Below are positions 37,330 to 45,939 of a DNA stretch of 45,939 bases, in pieces. The DNA is from a virus. Location of the stretch: the IMG/VR virus record IMGVR_UViG_3300032770_000035, positions 1 to 45,939 of that record. The stretch is one strand, 5' to 3'. How positions within the stretch are numbered: the stretch's first letter is position 1; each line of letters starts with the position of its first letter. The position numbers and the translations under genes are program-made. The notes under the pieces were generated by a model. That model was not told the origin of the DNA and searched no databases. It was given only the letters and a program-made list of their open reading frames with translations.

Positions 37330-38012
37330 GCTCAGTTGTCAATCCAACTTTAGCCCAAATTAGAGCCCGAGTACGTCGATTTATAGATGAGCCTGTTCAG
37401 GCTAACTATACTGATTCAGACATTAACTATGCTATTAACCGAGCTCAACAGGAAGTGGCTACTGAAATTTCACTGGTTGATGAAAAGTATTTTGTTAACA
37501 CTACTCCAACCACCATTACTTCTGTAGCCGGACAACGCTTTTACCCACTGGCTAGTGACTTCTGGAAGCTGACCCGATTAGAGGATGCTCAAACCGGACT
37601 CAGGCTTGAGTTTGATGATTTTGCGGCTCAGAATAATTACTGGAGCGATATGGTCCCACCTTTGGTAGCCTCTAACCAGATTGGCTATAGCGTATCAATT
37701 ATGGGTAATTCACTAGCTATCAACCCTACGCCGACAACTAGTGGTATTACTTGCCAATACTGGTATGTTCCAGTCTTGCCAGATATGTCGAGTGATAGTG
37801 ACACCTCGTCAATACCGGTTATGTTTATAGATCTATTATCTATTGCTGCTGCCATAGATATGTTGATCAGTGATGAAGATGACGTTTCAGCCTTGCAGAA
37901 TAAATACAATGCTCGCTTTAATCAGCTAGTCCGGGCTACCAGGGATCGTCAACAGCAAAGTCCACGTCACGTAACTAGGTCAGCTATACCTATCAATTAC
38001 TACAGGATGTAG
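37326..38012 (+). CDS. Head-tail adaptor (P22 gp4/T7 gp11-like)
   Basis: 228 residues. TLAQIRARVRRFIDEPVQAN with YTDSDINYAINRAQQEVATE begins the helical bundle typical of podovirus adaptors that dock under the portal. A beta-rich middle (SVAGQRFYPLASDFWKLTRL) and a C-terminal helix-rich part (YNARFNQLVRATRDRQQQSP) follow. It would close the portal ring and hold the tail hub. Order portal - capsid - adaptor - hub matches podoviruses. Confidence 0.75.
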   Translation: MSSVVNPTLAQIRARVRRFIDEPVQANYTDSDINYAINRAQQEVATEISLVDEKYFVNTTPTTITSVAGQRFYPLASDFWKLTRLEDAQTGLRLEFDDFAAQNNYWSDMVPPLVASNQIGYSVSIMGNSLAINPTPTTSGITCQYWYVPVLPDMSSDSDTSSIPVMFIDLLSIAAAIDMLISDEDDVSALQNKYNARFNQLVRATRDRQQQSPRHVTRSAIPINYYRM

Positions 38013-38013
38013 C

Positions 38014-39795
38014 ATGGCTGTACAACGGTCAACTAACTTATCCATCCCCCAGCGGAATGCACCGCGATTAAAGTTAGATTACGAAATTCCTTATTTTGCT
38101 ACTTGGGACTCGACAACTGATCCATCATCCAGCGCACCGGACGGTATGATCGAGGAAGCTTCACCGGATTGTTTAAATGTAGTCTTTGACCAAGTGCAAT
38201 CAGTTGGCTCGCGCAAAGGTTATACGAAGTTACTGACTACTTCTTTAAGCAGTTTTGTAGGCGGTATGTATCCGTTTTATAAGTCTGATGGCACTAAGCA
38301 GTTAATCTATCAGTCTAATCAGCACTGGTACAAATATGATAATGCCGGCGGTTCAACTACTTTAACCGGTACGCCGTCAACTTTTACAGCCGATAAGCAG
38401 TGGGACTTAGACGAGTACCAAGATACCGTTTATGGTGGTAACGGTGTCGATGGTTTGATCAGTTACAATGGTTCAGCTTATTCGGTAGCTAATGGTGGTA
38501 TTACACCTCAGTATGTCAAAGTCCACAAGAACCGGATTTATTGTGCTAATCTTAATTCTTCAACCGTTTACTTTTCTGATGCCGGCAACCCCAGTTCGTT
38601 TCCAGTTAATAACTTTATTTTAATCAACACCAATGATGGACAGAATATCACTGGCATTGATGATATTCTCGATAACCTGGTTATCTTCAAGGATGAATCA
38701 GTTTGGATATTGACTGGTGAGCCATTGGGTGCCGGTAACACTACAACTATTGGTAACTTACAGTTAAGGCAAGCTAACTCACCAGTTGGCTGTAGCGCTT
38801 TTAGAACTATCGCTAAGGTAGAACAAACCTTATTCTTCATGCACTATTCTGGTATTTATGCCTTGCAAAATTATACTGTTGTACTGATCAGTCCATTCCT
38901 AAAAAACACTTTTAAAAGTGGTATGAATGCACCATTTATAGGCTTATCCTGGGGAGTTTATAACTCTCTACTCAATGTTTATTTGATCGGCTTTCCCAGT
39001 TCAAGTTCATCTACGCCGGACGAGGTTATTTACTATGATTTAACTACCAAGCAATATGCTCACTGGGATCATATACCGGGCGGTTGTGCGGTTAACTTTC
39101 GCTTCTCAGGTCTAACTGATACGGTTGTTTTGGGCGATCCAAACAAAGGTAATATTTATGAATTGTTCCAAGGTTATCATGATATTTATGGTGATAACGG
39201 AACAGCTACTGGCGGTAGTTCTACAACCTTAACTGATTCTACTAAGTCTTGGACTGCCAGCGCTTTAGTAGATGCTCGGATTAAAATTGTCAGCGGTACG
39301 GGTGCCGGTTCAACAGCGGTTATAACAGCCAATACTAGTACCCAAGTAACTGTAGCTTCCTGGTCTAGTGATTCGCCGGCAGCCGATAGTGTTTATACGA
39401 TTGGTTATTATGATTCCTACTGGACTACTAAAAACTTTGACTTTGGCATGACTGGTTATATTAAAAAGTACCGTTTCTTTAATCTGTTTCTTGATTCAGA
39501 AGATTATCCGATCCGGTTTGGTTATTCAATAGACTTTCAAGCTTTGCAATATCAAAAGGCACTTAACCTATCCGGCGCTACACTTCATTGGGGCGATTCG
39601 GGTCTGCTTTGGGGTCCGGATAGTGGCAACTGGGGTTCGACTACTTCTGAGTTTGCTCAGGCTAATATCGGTTCGACTGGACGATATATACGCTTTAAAT
39701 TCGGTAATGACTTAGCTGATCAGCCGTGGCGAGCGATTAAGTATTCAATAGCCTATAAACTTAAGAAACAACGACCAAATATCGTAACCACTTAA
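38014..39795 (+). CDS. Tail hub/stabilization-like protein (beta-propeller)
   Basis: 593 residues, strand-rich, with repeated blade-like segments (GGMYPFYKSDGTKQLIYQSN, DEYQDTVYGGNGVDGLISYN, LDNLVIFKDESVWILTGEP, TDTVVLGDPNKGNIYELF). Length, position after the adaptor and blade repeats fit P22 gp10-like stabilization or tail nozzle proteins. A Thr/Ser/Gly-rich insertion at about 400-460 may be exposed. It probably seals the DNA channel and anchors fibres. Confidence 0.7.
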   Translation: MAVQRSTNLSIPQRNAPRLKLDYEIPYFATWDSTTDPSSSAPDGMIEEASPDCLNVVFDQVQSVGSRKGYTKLLTTSLSSFVGGMYPFYKSDGTKQLIYQSNQHWYKYDNAGGSTTLTGTPSTFTADKQWDLDEYQDTVYGGNGVDGLISYNGSAYSVANGGITPQYVKVHKNRIYCANLNSSTVYFSDAGNPSSFPVNNFILINTNDGQNITGIDDILDNLVIFKDESVWILTGEPLGAGNTTTIGNLQLRQANSPVGCSAFRTIAKVEQTLFFMHYSGIYALQNYTVVLISPFLKNTFKSGMNAPFIGLSWGVYNSLLNVYLIGFPSSSSSTPDEVIYYDLTTKQYAHWDHIPGGCAVNFRFSGLTDTVVLGDPNKGNIYELFQGYHDIYGDNGTATGGSSTTLTDSTKSWTASALVDARIKIVSGTGAGSTAVITANTSTQVTVASWSSDSPAADSVYTIGYYDSYWTTKNFDFGMTGYIKKYRFFNLFLDSEDYPIRFGYSIDFQALQYQKALNLSGATLHWGDSGLLWGPDSGNWGSTTSEFAQANIGSTGRYIRFKFGNDLADQPWRAIKYSIAYKLKKQRPNIVTT

Positions 39796-39796
39796 T

Positions 39797-40384
39797 ATGG
39801 CACAACTTCAGCCAACCACTGATCCTACCGAGAAAATGAGCCAAGTCGAGCTTAATAAGCAGGATATCAAAAATATCATGGACGAGCTTAACCGTGGGCT
39901 TGATCCAACTAGTATGGCTCGACGATCTGTTCTAGCTAGTCAGTTAAGAGTGATATCTTATCAGCCAAGTCCATTAAAACTTCATAGTGGTTCCACTTTA
40001 GCAGCCGGCGCTTATGCAGAATTAGTTATCAACTTTCAGAACAATGGCTTAACCGCTAATGATGTTGGTCAGACTTACTTGCCAGTTTTTTATGTAGATC
40101 TATTTATTGATCCCAGCGATACCAGTTCAACCGATAATATGTACGCTAATGCTGTCGGTGATATTTTCCCTGACGGGGCTAATATGACCAGTGGCAAAGT
40201 TAGTGTTAACTTTACCTGGTATTTACGCAACTCAACGCCTGGAACTGATGAAGATTTGGTATCCTATGTACTGGCTATTAAAAACTCTGATTCTGCCGCT
40301 CATGCTTATTGGGCTTCTGTACAATTATTATTACCGGCTGACGGCAACTTAAACGAAGGCGATGTAGCGAGTTTACTGACATGA
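39797..40384 (+). CDS. Structural protein with beta-sandwich, unknown
   Basis: 195 residues. N-terminal helix (EKMSQVELNKQDIKNIMDEL), then an all-beta domain (SGSTLAAGAYAELVINFQNN; SVNFTWYLRNSTPGTDED), as in fibre or head decoration proteins. It ends with an ATGA overlap with the next gene. Exact role unknown. Confidence 0.6.
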   Translation: MAQLQPTTDPTEKMSQVELNKQDIKNIMDELNRGLDPTSMARRSVLASQLRVISYQPSPLKLHSGSTLAAGAYAELVINFQNNGLTANDVGQTYLPVFYVDLFIDPSDTSSTDNMYANAVGDIFPDGANMTSGKVSVNFTWYLRNSTPGTDEDLVSYVLAIKNSDSAAHAYWASVQLLLPADGNLNEGDVASLLT

Positions 40385-40569
40385 GATACTTACTTTGTAA
40401 AGACGAACAAGTAGTTGATGTCTATGAACAAGACAGTAATTTTATTACTTTGAAGTACCCGGGATTGGAAAGTATTGCTATAGATGTTGATGATCAGACT
40501 TGGCAGGAGTTAAAAACTAATCCAGAAAACTATACCTATAAAGACGGAAAAGTTGTATTATTAGCATAA
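40381..40569 (+). CDS. Small structural-operon protein, unknown
   Basis: 62 residues, acidic, alternating strands (MRYLLCKDEQVVDVYEQDSN; GLESIAIDVDDQTWQELKTN). It starts by ATGA overlap. Possibly a fibre or tail accessory; not recognised. Confidence 0.5.
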   Translation: MRYLLCKDEQVVDVYEQDSNFITLKYPGLESIAIDVDDQTWQELKTNPENYTYKDGKVVLLA

Positions 40570-40581
40570 AAGGAGTATTTA

Positions 40582-41574
40582 ATGACATTTGTCCTGCCTA
40601 ACCCTACCTCACCAACTAACGGTCAGAGTCTTGATGCTACACCTATATTACAAAACCTAGATGCTATAACTAGTGCTATTCAGTCCTTTGATGGGTCTCA
40701 GATTCAATCTAACTCTATAGTAGAAGCGGCTTTAGCTAATGTTGTTAATCCTAGACTTAGGGGCAGTGAAACTATTTTTGATCATGTAGCATCGGGCTGT
40801 GTTTGGAGTGCTGATTCGGCTGGAGCTTCTTTAGCTGGATCTATGACCGCCGGTACCGTTTATATAAACGGTTATAGGACCACGATTTCTTCAATATCTG
40901 GACATGCCTTTACAGCTAGCAAAGATACTTATGTAGACGTAGATTACCTTGGCAATATTACTTATTCTGAAGTTACTAATAACTCGGCTTCACCATCGTT
41001 AGCTGCTAACTCAATACGATTAGGTATCATTGTTACTGGAGGCAGTTCGATAGCGGCTGCAGCATCTATCAATCAGGGACAACAAGATCGGGTATTACCC
41101 ATTGCTTCGTCAATTGCTTATGCCGTAACAGACTCTTTGGGTAACTTGATTTGCCCTCGAGATCCACAGCGTAAAGTTCTAGGATATAGACAAATAACGG
41201 CTCCTTTTACGACTACAAATAATAGTACAGAAACAACTGTAACTGGTCTTAGTGTGCCTGTTATCGTTCCTGCAAACCGAAGAATCAAGTTAGTTGGTTA
41301 CGCTGGAGGCATAAAAACATCTGGTTCGGCAGGAACGGCACTGACATTATCAGTGATGGAGTCAAGCACATACTTGGCTGAGGCTACGATCAATGAACCT
41401 GTAACTACTTATAACGCTTCAATCAGAGCAGAAGGTATTATCAGTCCTTCCTCTGGTTCACATACTTATATAGGAAGCGTATATCAGTCTGCTGCTGGGA
41501 CTCTTTCTCTTGAGGCTGGAACAGGATCAGCTAATAATTACTCGCCAGCATTTGTCTTAATAGAACTTGCATAG
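40582..41574 (+). CDS. Tail fibre/spike-like protein
   Basis: 330 residues with a strong AAAAGGAG site. The N-terminus (LPNPTSPTNGQSLDATPILQ) and helix before DHVASGCVWSADSAGASLAG, followed by GTVYINGYRTTISSISGHAF, is a familiar opening of phage appendage proteins. A jelly-roll-like C-terminal domain (LSVPVIVPANRRIKLVGYAG through GTGSANNYSPAFVLIELA) ends the protein. It may bind a receptor or anchor the mucin-like fibres to the hub. Confidence 0.65.
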   Translation: MTFVLPNPTSPTNGQSLDATPILQNLDAITSAIQSFDGSQIQSNSIVEAALANVVNPRLRGSETIFDHVASGCVWSADSAGASLAGSMTAGTVYINGYRTTISSISGHAFTASKDTYVDVDYLGNITYSEVTNNSASPSLAANSIRLGIIVTGGSSIAAAASINQGQQDRVLPIASSIAYAVTDSLGNLICPRDPQRKVLGYRQITAPFTTTNNSTETTVTGLSVPVIVPANRRIKLVGYAGGIKTSGSAGTALTLSVMESSTYLAEATINEPVTTYNASIRAEGIISPSSGSHTYIGSVYQSAAGTLSLEAGTGSANNYSPAFVLIELA

Positions 41575-41581
41575 GATATAT

Positions 41582-42373
41582 ATGCCTCCTCAATTATCTA
41601 CTTACCAAAAAGCTGCCAACGCGATTTATCAGCCGCAACAAGAAGCTGAACAGATAGCATTACAGTCTACCGAGCAGCAGACTATCAATACGCTCGAAGC
41701 TGAAAAGCCTCAGATTCAGACCGATTACCAGTCGGCTATAGACAAACTTACTCAATCAGTTCAAGATCAGTCGGCTCAAATAGCTCAGTTATACAGTCAA
41801 AGACTGGGCGGTAACTTTTCCGGACTTCAAGGTAACGACATGGGTGCCATGTTCGCCCGGGCTAATGAAGCTCAAGCTACTATCGAGGAGACTCGAGCTA
41901 ATAAACTAGCTCAAATTACTTCTGGCGAAGCTAACGCTAAGATAGCCTACAGTTCGGGTATGGCTGCATTAGCACCTAAGTATCAATCACTTGAGACTCA
42001 GTATGCTCAGAGTGCTTACGGACAAGCTGTGAAAGATTTTCAATCTAATCAACTGGCTGAGGAACGACTGGCTATATCGGCTTCCAGAGCAGCTAGTTCA
42101 AGCAGTAATGCTTCGTCTAAAGCAGCCGCAGACTTACAGAAACAATATAACGTTAAGCAAGGCTCTAAAGGTCAATACATGTTTACCGGACCTAATGGTG
42201 TACCTATATCTATGGCTGCGTTTGCTCAAGGAGCTGGACTCGGCAGTGGTGACGTACTTAGCATGTTACAGAATGGAACTTCTTATGATAAAAATGTTTA
42301 CTCTAAAGTTAAAAACCTGTCTGGAGATGCTCTAGCTAAAGCTTTGAGTAGCTATAAAGTATATGGATTCTAG
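41582..42373 (+). CDS. Putative internal virion/ejection protein
   Basis: 263 residues from ATG 41582, with AGGATATAT upstream. Nearly all helix, Gln/Ala/Ser-rich (QQEAEQIALQSTEQQTINTL; RANEAQATIEETRANKLAQI; RAASSSSNASSKAAADLQ). The composition and position, between a fibre and a giant terminal virion gene, fit the small ejected proteins of podoviruses. It is followed two bases later by the giant gene. The role is inferred from context. Confidence 0.55.
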   Translation: MPPQLSTYQKAANAIYQPQQEAEQIALQSTEQQTINTLEAEKPQIQTDYQSAIDKLTQSVQDQSAQIAQLYSQRLGGNFSGLQGNDMGAMFARANEAQATIEETRANKLAQITSGEANAKIAYSSGMAALAPKYQSLETQYAQSAYGQAVKDFQSNQLAEERLAISASRAASSSSNASSKAAADLQKQYNVKQGSKGQYMFTGPNGVPISMAAFAQGAGLGSGDVLSMLQNGTSYDKNVYSKVKNLSGDALAKALSSYKVYGF

Positions 42374-42375
42374 TT

Positions 42376-45300
42376 ATGGGTTGGTTAGCAGAAAACGATT
42401 CAGCGGCTAAAAATCAACCTATAAATGCGGCAACGGCTCGTCAAGGTAAAGAAAATTACGAGGGATATGGAGTCTCGACGGCACCTAAAGCACCGCCTCC
42501 GCCACCGGCTCCTAATGGTGCCTCTAGTTTTTGGAGTCGCATAGGTCAAGTTGGTATTGGAGCTGTTGGCAAAGTAGAGGCTGTTAGCAAGGCTGGAGCT
42601 AGAGATGTGACTGGCATCTTTAAGAGTAAACCGGCTCCGCCAACTATGCCTAGACAACAAGGTATCAGGGGTGGTGCGCCAAAGTTTGATTTAAAGTCGG
42701 TTACAAATGAAAAGCCCGGCTTGCCTGGAGCCACTCATGTTCAGACTAAAAATGAAGCTGCTACAGGTAAGTTTTTAGACGTATTTTCTAATGCCATTAA
42801 AGGAACTATCAAAACTACTGGCAAGGCTCTTGGTACCGGTGTCGAAGATGTTAGAGCTCTTACCGGACTGGCGACTGGCAATAAACCAGCAGCTCAGGCA
42901 GCTATGAAACGCGGCAGCGCTGATGTCCAGGCAGCCGAAGGTTTTGCCCGGATCTTTCCTCAAACCGCTGCTAAAATAGGACTATCTTTTAAGGGTAATA
43001 AGACCTTTACACCGGGTAGTAAATTAGAAAAGGTAATATTCGGTAACAATAAAATAGGTTCTATTCAAAATACTTATAATCAAACCTTGAAACAATCTGG
43101 CAGCAAAGCGACTGCTGCCGGTGCAACAGCCTTAGATATAATCACCTCGGCTTTAGTAGCCTATGGTGGAGTCGAAGCGGTCAAAGGCGGACTGGAAAGT
43201 ATACCTACCGAAAAGACTACTGCTACTGAGTCAACTGTTCCAAATGAACAGGCTCGAGCTTTCTTTAACGAACCTAATCCAAAGATTGATCCTAAGACTT
43301 CAGACTTGCTTAGACAAGCGCTTGATGATAATAAGCAGCAATTTGTCAAAGAATTGCGTCAAGGCGAAGGCGTAACAGTTAAGGATGTACAAACTGTACC
43401 AACAGTCTATGGAAAGCTACTTAATATTATAAAAGATAAGTTAGCTAAAAATGAGCCAGTAACTCAGGCTGAGGCTGCCGTCGTTCATGATGCCATGACT
43501 AGTCCTGATAAGTATGTAGACACCAAAGCTCTGGCTAAAGTTGAAAAGCCTTCTATAAGCGAGACGTTATCAAAGGTAACACCTAAGATTGCCAAACCTA
43601 AAGTCAGTCTAGGTTTAGGTGAATCTGGTGCCGTCAAGCCGGGTGCAGCCGCTTCAGACATCCAGGACATGATTGCCAAACATCAAGCTACCACTAAATA
43701 TAGTGGTGACATTCAGCGTGGCGGCGCTATGGTTGAGGGCGCTAAAAAAGCGATAGCCAGCGATGCGGTTAAGGTAGCTAGGAGCATGCCTAAGCTGTCT
43801 ACTCAAGATAAGCAAATTCTTCAGGATTATCGAGATAATAAGGAAGCTGGATTGCTGACTGAGCCATTACCGAAGAAGTTACAGGCAGCTAACGATGATA
43901 TTACGGCACTTAATAAGGCAGCTACAGCCGCCAAGCGAGAAACAGCCAGGCTTGAAGGCAGACCATTTAATGAAAATGTTAATCCGGAAACTTATGTCCA
44001 CCGTGAAGCTGTTGGCAAAAACACAGCCTTCGATAAGTTACTCCAGGGCGGTAAAGGACGTATCCCCTCACCAACTTCATTCGCCAAGGGAGTAAGTAGT
44101 AATAAAGGCAGGGTCTTGCAAGCCGTCACCGACTCCAGTGGTAAGCGTCAGGTTGTGGCTATCAAAAATGAGTCTTTTGGTAAGATTAAACATTTAACTG
44201 GTTTTGAAAATGGCAAGCCAGTTAAACTTGGTAGATATCAGTATGATGCTAAGACCAACACTCTAACTAATGCCAAAGGCGAAAAACTAAAACTTAGTCA
44301 GGCAACTACCACCGAGATTACTAAAGCTAGTGGTCAGAAGTATTACGTTGATCCACACCTAACATCACTTAAGAACTATGTCGACGCTCGAACTGCACTG
44401 GAAAATGTTAAATTTATTGAATCTATTAAACAGCATCCAGACTTTGAATTATTTGCTTCACCACCAGATGAAGTAGCGCCTAAAGATTGGCAATCAGTAA
44501 ATGGCTTGATGCAATTTCCGGGTTACAAATTTGAACCTAAAACAGCCGAGGCGCTTAGAGATATAGTTAAAAGTGGTTCTGGTGAGGTATCAATATCTAA
44601 TAAAGTTGGTAATGTTTTAAAACGAACCATAGTTTATTTCCCACTTAAACATAACCTTAACCAGACAGTCACCTACGCCGTAGACCGAGGACTAGCAACC
44701 TTGGCTAATCCGCTGGCATATAAACGCGGTATTACCTCTTTAGTCAAAGCTTACCAAGAAGTCACTAATCAGGGTCCGATATATCAAGAGCTGCTAAAAA
44801 AAGGTTTCAGCTTGCCGTCAACTGACGAAAAAGCTTTTACGGATTATGTAACCAAGGAGCTTAAATCTCTACATCAAGATGATCCAACTATAATCGACAC
44901 AGCTAAAGCTTGGGGAGTTAGTCCAGTTAAGCTATATAACGCCGTTCAGCACATGGCAGTTTGGGAGTTTGGTGACATTTTAAACGTAGCTCGGGTGATT
45001 GAGCGTATGAGCTCCGGACCGCTTAAAAAAGGTATGAGTTTAGATGATGCCATGAGAGCCACCGAACGCTATTCATTACAGTACAAAGTCCCTAGTCGTG
45101 TAGGCGGCAAACTTACTGGGTTTAATATAGCTGGTAAGAATATAGGACGTAGTGCTTCACAAGCTTTACAATCCCCTATAATTTTCTTTGGTCGCTATAA
45201 ATATGACTTATACAAGATCATGACTAATAGCATTAAAGATACAGTTAATTTGAAAACTCTACCAAAGAATCCTAAAGCTAACTTTGACGCCGCCAGTAGA

Positions 45301-45939
45301 CTAGCAGCTATGGCAGTCGGCGCAGCAGTTATTATGCCGTTATTAAATAAGGCTCTACAGAAACTATCTAAGAGCGCTAATGCTCATATGACAGCGCCGG
45401 GCGCACTAGAAATACCAGAGATGATCAAAGATATTAAGAGCGGTAAAAAGACTTTGCTGGGCGCAGTAAGCGGTCAACCTTATGTCTCTGGCGCACTAAC
45501 TATCCCTCTCGATGTTATGAATAATCTGGACTCATTCACCGGTAAAAAGATATATGATCCTAATGCTCCACTTAATCAACAGTATAAGCAAGTTGGAGCT
45601 TGGCTTATAAGTCAGACCAGCTTTAGTCAAAAAGCTGGTACGCTTGGTAATGCCGGCGGCAATAAAGCAATAGACATTTTCCTATCTTTAGCTAGTGTTA
45701 ATTTTCCCAAAAATTCTAGCCAGACTAGTAAGCTTTATTCTTTACAGTATGACACCTTGCCAATGGTTCAAACTAAAGCTAAAGCCTTAGCTAAGAAAGG
45801 TGACTTTGGTGGCGCCCAAAAAGTTATCAATGATTACAATAATCAAGTTATGACCGCTGCTAAATCCGCATTACAAGCTGCCAATTTACCAGTTCCGTCC
45901 GATAAAGATTTACAGAAGAAGCTTAAAGCCGCTGGAGCT
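42376..45939 (+). CDS. Giant virion/ejection-like protein, 1214 aa, wraps past window end
   Basis: ATG 42376; open to the last base and continues at base 2 of the window to the stop at 206-208, giving 1214 residues. The N-terminal 130 residues are Pro/Ala-rich and disordered, then long Lys/Ala-rich helices. Around residues 750-930 come ordered segments (YFPLKHNLNQTVTYAVDRGL; KLYNAVQHMAVWEFGDILNV; SPIIFFGRYKYDLYKIMTN). One hydrophobic helix lies near 970-990 (AAMAVGAAVIMPLLNKALQK). Size, helical content, a late hydrophobic segment and place fit the large internal core or ejection proteins of podoviruses, or a polyvalent protein. I see no lysozyme, protease or polymerase motif. Confidence 0.7.
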   Translation, partial: MGWLAENDSAAKNQPINAATARQGKENYEGYGVSTAPKAPPPPPAPNGASSFWSRIGQVGIGAVGKVEAVSKAGARDVTGIFKSKPAPPTMPRQQGIRGGAPKFDLKSVTNEKPGLPGATHVQTKNEAATGKFLDVFSNAIKGTIKTTGKALGTGVEDVRALTGLATGNKPAAQAAMKRGSADVQAAEGFARIFPQTAAKIGLSFKGNKTFTPGSKLEKVIFGNNKIGSIQNTYNQTLKQSGSKATAAGATALDIITSALVAYGGVEAVKGGLESIPTEKTTATESTVPNEQARAFFNEPNPKIDPKTSDLLRQALDDNKQQFVKELRQGEGVTVKDVQTVPTVYGKLLNIIKDKLAKNEPVTQAEAAVVHDAMTSPDKYVDTKALAKVEKPSISETLSKVTPKIAKPKVSLGLGESGAVKPGAAASDIQDMIAKHQATTKYSGDIQRGGAMVEGAKKAIASDAVKVARSMPKLSTQDKQILQDYRDNKEAGLLTEPLPKKLQAANDDITALNKAATAAKRETARLEGRPFNENVNPETYVHREAVGKNTAFDKLLQGGKGRIPSPTSFAKGVSSNKGRVLQAVTDSSGKRQVVAIKNESFGKIKHLTGFENGKPVKLGRYQYDAKTNTLTNAKGEKLKLSQATTTEITKASGQKYYVDPHLTSLKNYVDARTALENVKFIESIKQHPDFELFASPPDEVAPKDWQSVNGLMQFPGYKFEPKTAEALRDIVKSGSGEVSISNKVGNVLKRTIVYFPLKHNLNQTVTYAVDRGLATLANPLAYKRGITSLVKAYQEVTNQGPIYQELLKKGFSLPSTDEKAFTDYVTKELKSLHQDDPTIIDTAKAWGVSPVKLYNAVQHMAVWEFGDILNVARVIERMSSGPLKKGMSLDDAMRATERYSLQYKVPSRVGGKLTGFNIAGKNIGRSASQALQSPIIFFGRYKYDLYKIMTNSIKDTVNLKTLPKNPKANFDAASRLAAMAVGAAVIMPLLNKALQKLSKSANAHMTAPGALEIPEMIKDIKSGKKTLLGAVSGQPYVSGALTIPLDVMNNLDSFTGKKIYDPNAPLNQQYKQVGAWLISQTSFSQKAGTLGNAGGNKAIDIFLSLASVNFPKNSSQTSKLYSLQYDTLPMVQTKAKALAKKGDFGGAQKVINDYNNQVMTAAKSALQAANLPVPSDKDLQKKLKAAGA
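45813..45939. repeat. Right copy of 127-bp terminal overlap
   Basis: Identical to bases 1-127. One copy should be removed to give the unique genome length of 45,812 bp. Confidence 0.9.

Noticed and set aside
1-45939. Saccharibacteria (Patescibacteria) as host
   Set aside because: The apparently low GC and small genes would allow it, but a clear WhiB-like protein and many leaderless starts favour Actinobacteria. Not excluded.

Overview
The window looks like one complete genome of a tailed double-stranded DNA phage with a short-tail (podovirus, P22-like) virion plan. Its last 127 bases repeat its first 127 exactly, and one very large reading frame runs off the right end and continues in frame at the left end. 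The sequence is therefore best read as a circular or circularly permuted genome of about 45.8 kb cut inside a virion gene. Evidence for the morphology: large terminase, a long portal, scaffold, HK97-type capsid, head-tail adaptor, a 593-residue tail-hub or stabilization-like protein, and no tail tube, sheath or tape measure. I see no integrase, tRNA, DNA polymerase, helicase or primase.

The host is most likely an Actinobacterium, probably a low-GC one by the look of the base composition. The phage carries a WhiB-like regulator (four cysteines plus GVWAG), a family confined to Actinobacteria and their phages. It has a CHAP-SH3 endolysin suited to a Gram-positive wall. At least nine genes begin 6-8 bases after a -10 box and lack a Shine-Dalgarno, as expected for leaderless mRNAs, which are common in Actinobacteria.

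Layout. (1) 1-2367, plus strand: end of the giant virion gene, small basic proteins and a lysis cassette (two membrane proteins, endolysin, holin). (2) 2351-12238, minus strand: a tightly overlapping early operon of small genes with an ssDNA-binding-like protein, a PD-(D/E)XK nuclease, a DUF2829 (Tad2-like) protein, WhiB, a Gly-Tyr repeat protein and two HNH endonucleases. Two near-identical minus-strand promoters serve it. A control region at 8896-9371 holds a CRP-type palindrome, a consensus promoter and a short terminated transcript. (3) 12239-14923: divergent control region, a probable small terminase, GTAC-rich operators and a leaderless ribbon-helix-helix-like regulator, then small genes. 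(4) 14948-28461: the decoration island. Three mucin-like Ser-Pro repeat proteins flank an operon with two GT2/GALNT-like glycosyltransferases, a plant-RGP-like (UDP-arabinopyranose mutase family) protein, a TOD1/MUCI70-like protein, a third glycosyltransferase-like protein, a compact SDR and two methyltransferases. (5) 28494-45939: HNH, packaging, head and tail genes.

The most interesting system is the island. The phage appears to encode both a mucin-like scaffold (hexapeptide SPSxSx repeated across roughly 240, 690 and 320 residues) and a nearly complete set of enzymes to build, attach and methylate O-glycans. Its GT domains carry the DxH and WG-E-W-GG-H signature of animal mucin-type GalNAc-transferases. 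I infer that the virion carries glycosylated stalks made by its own enzymes.
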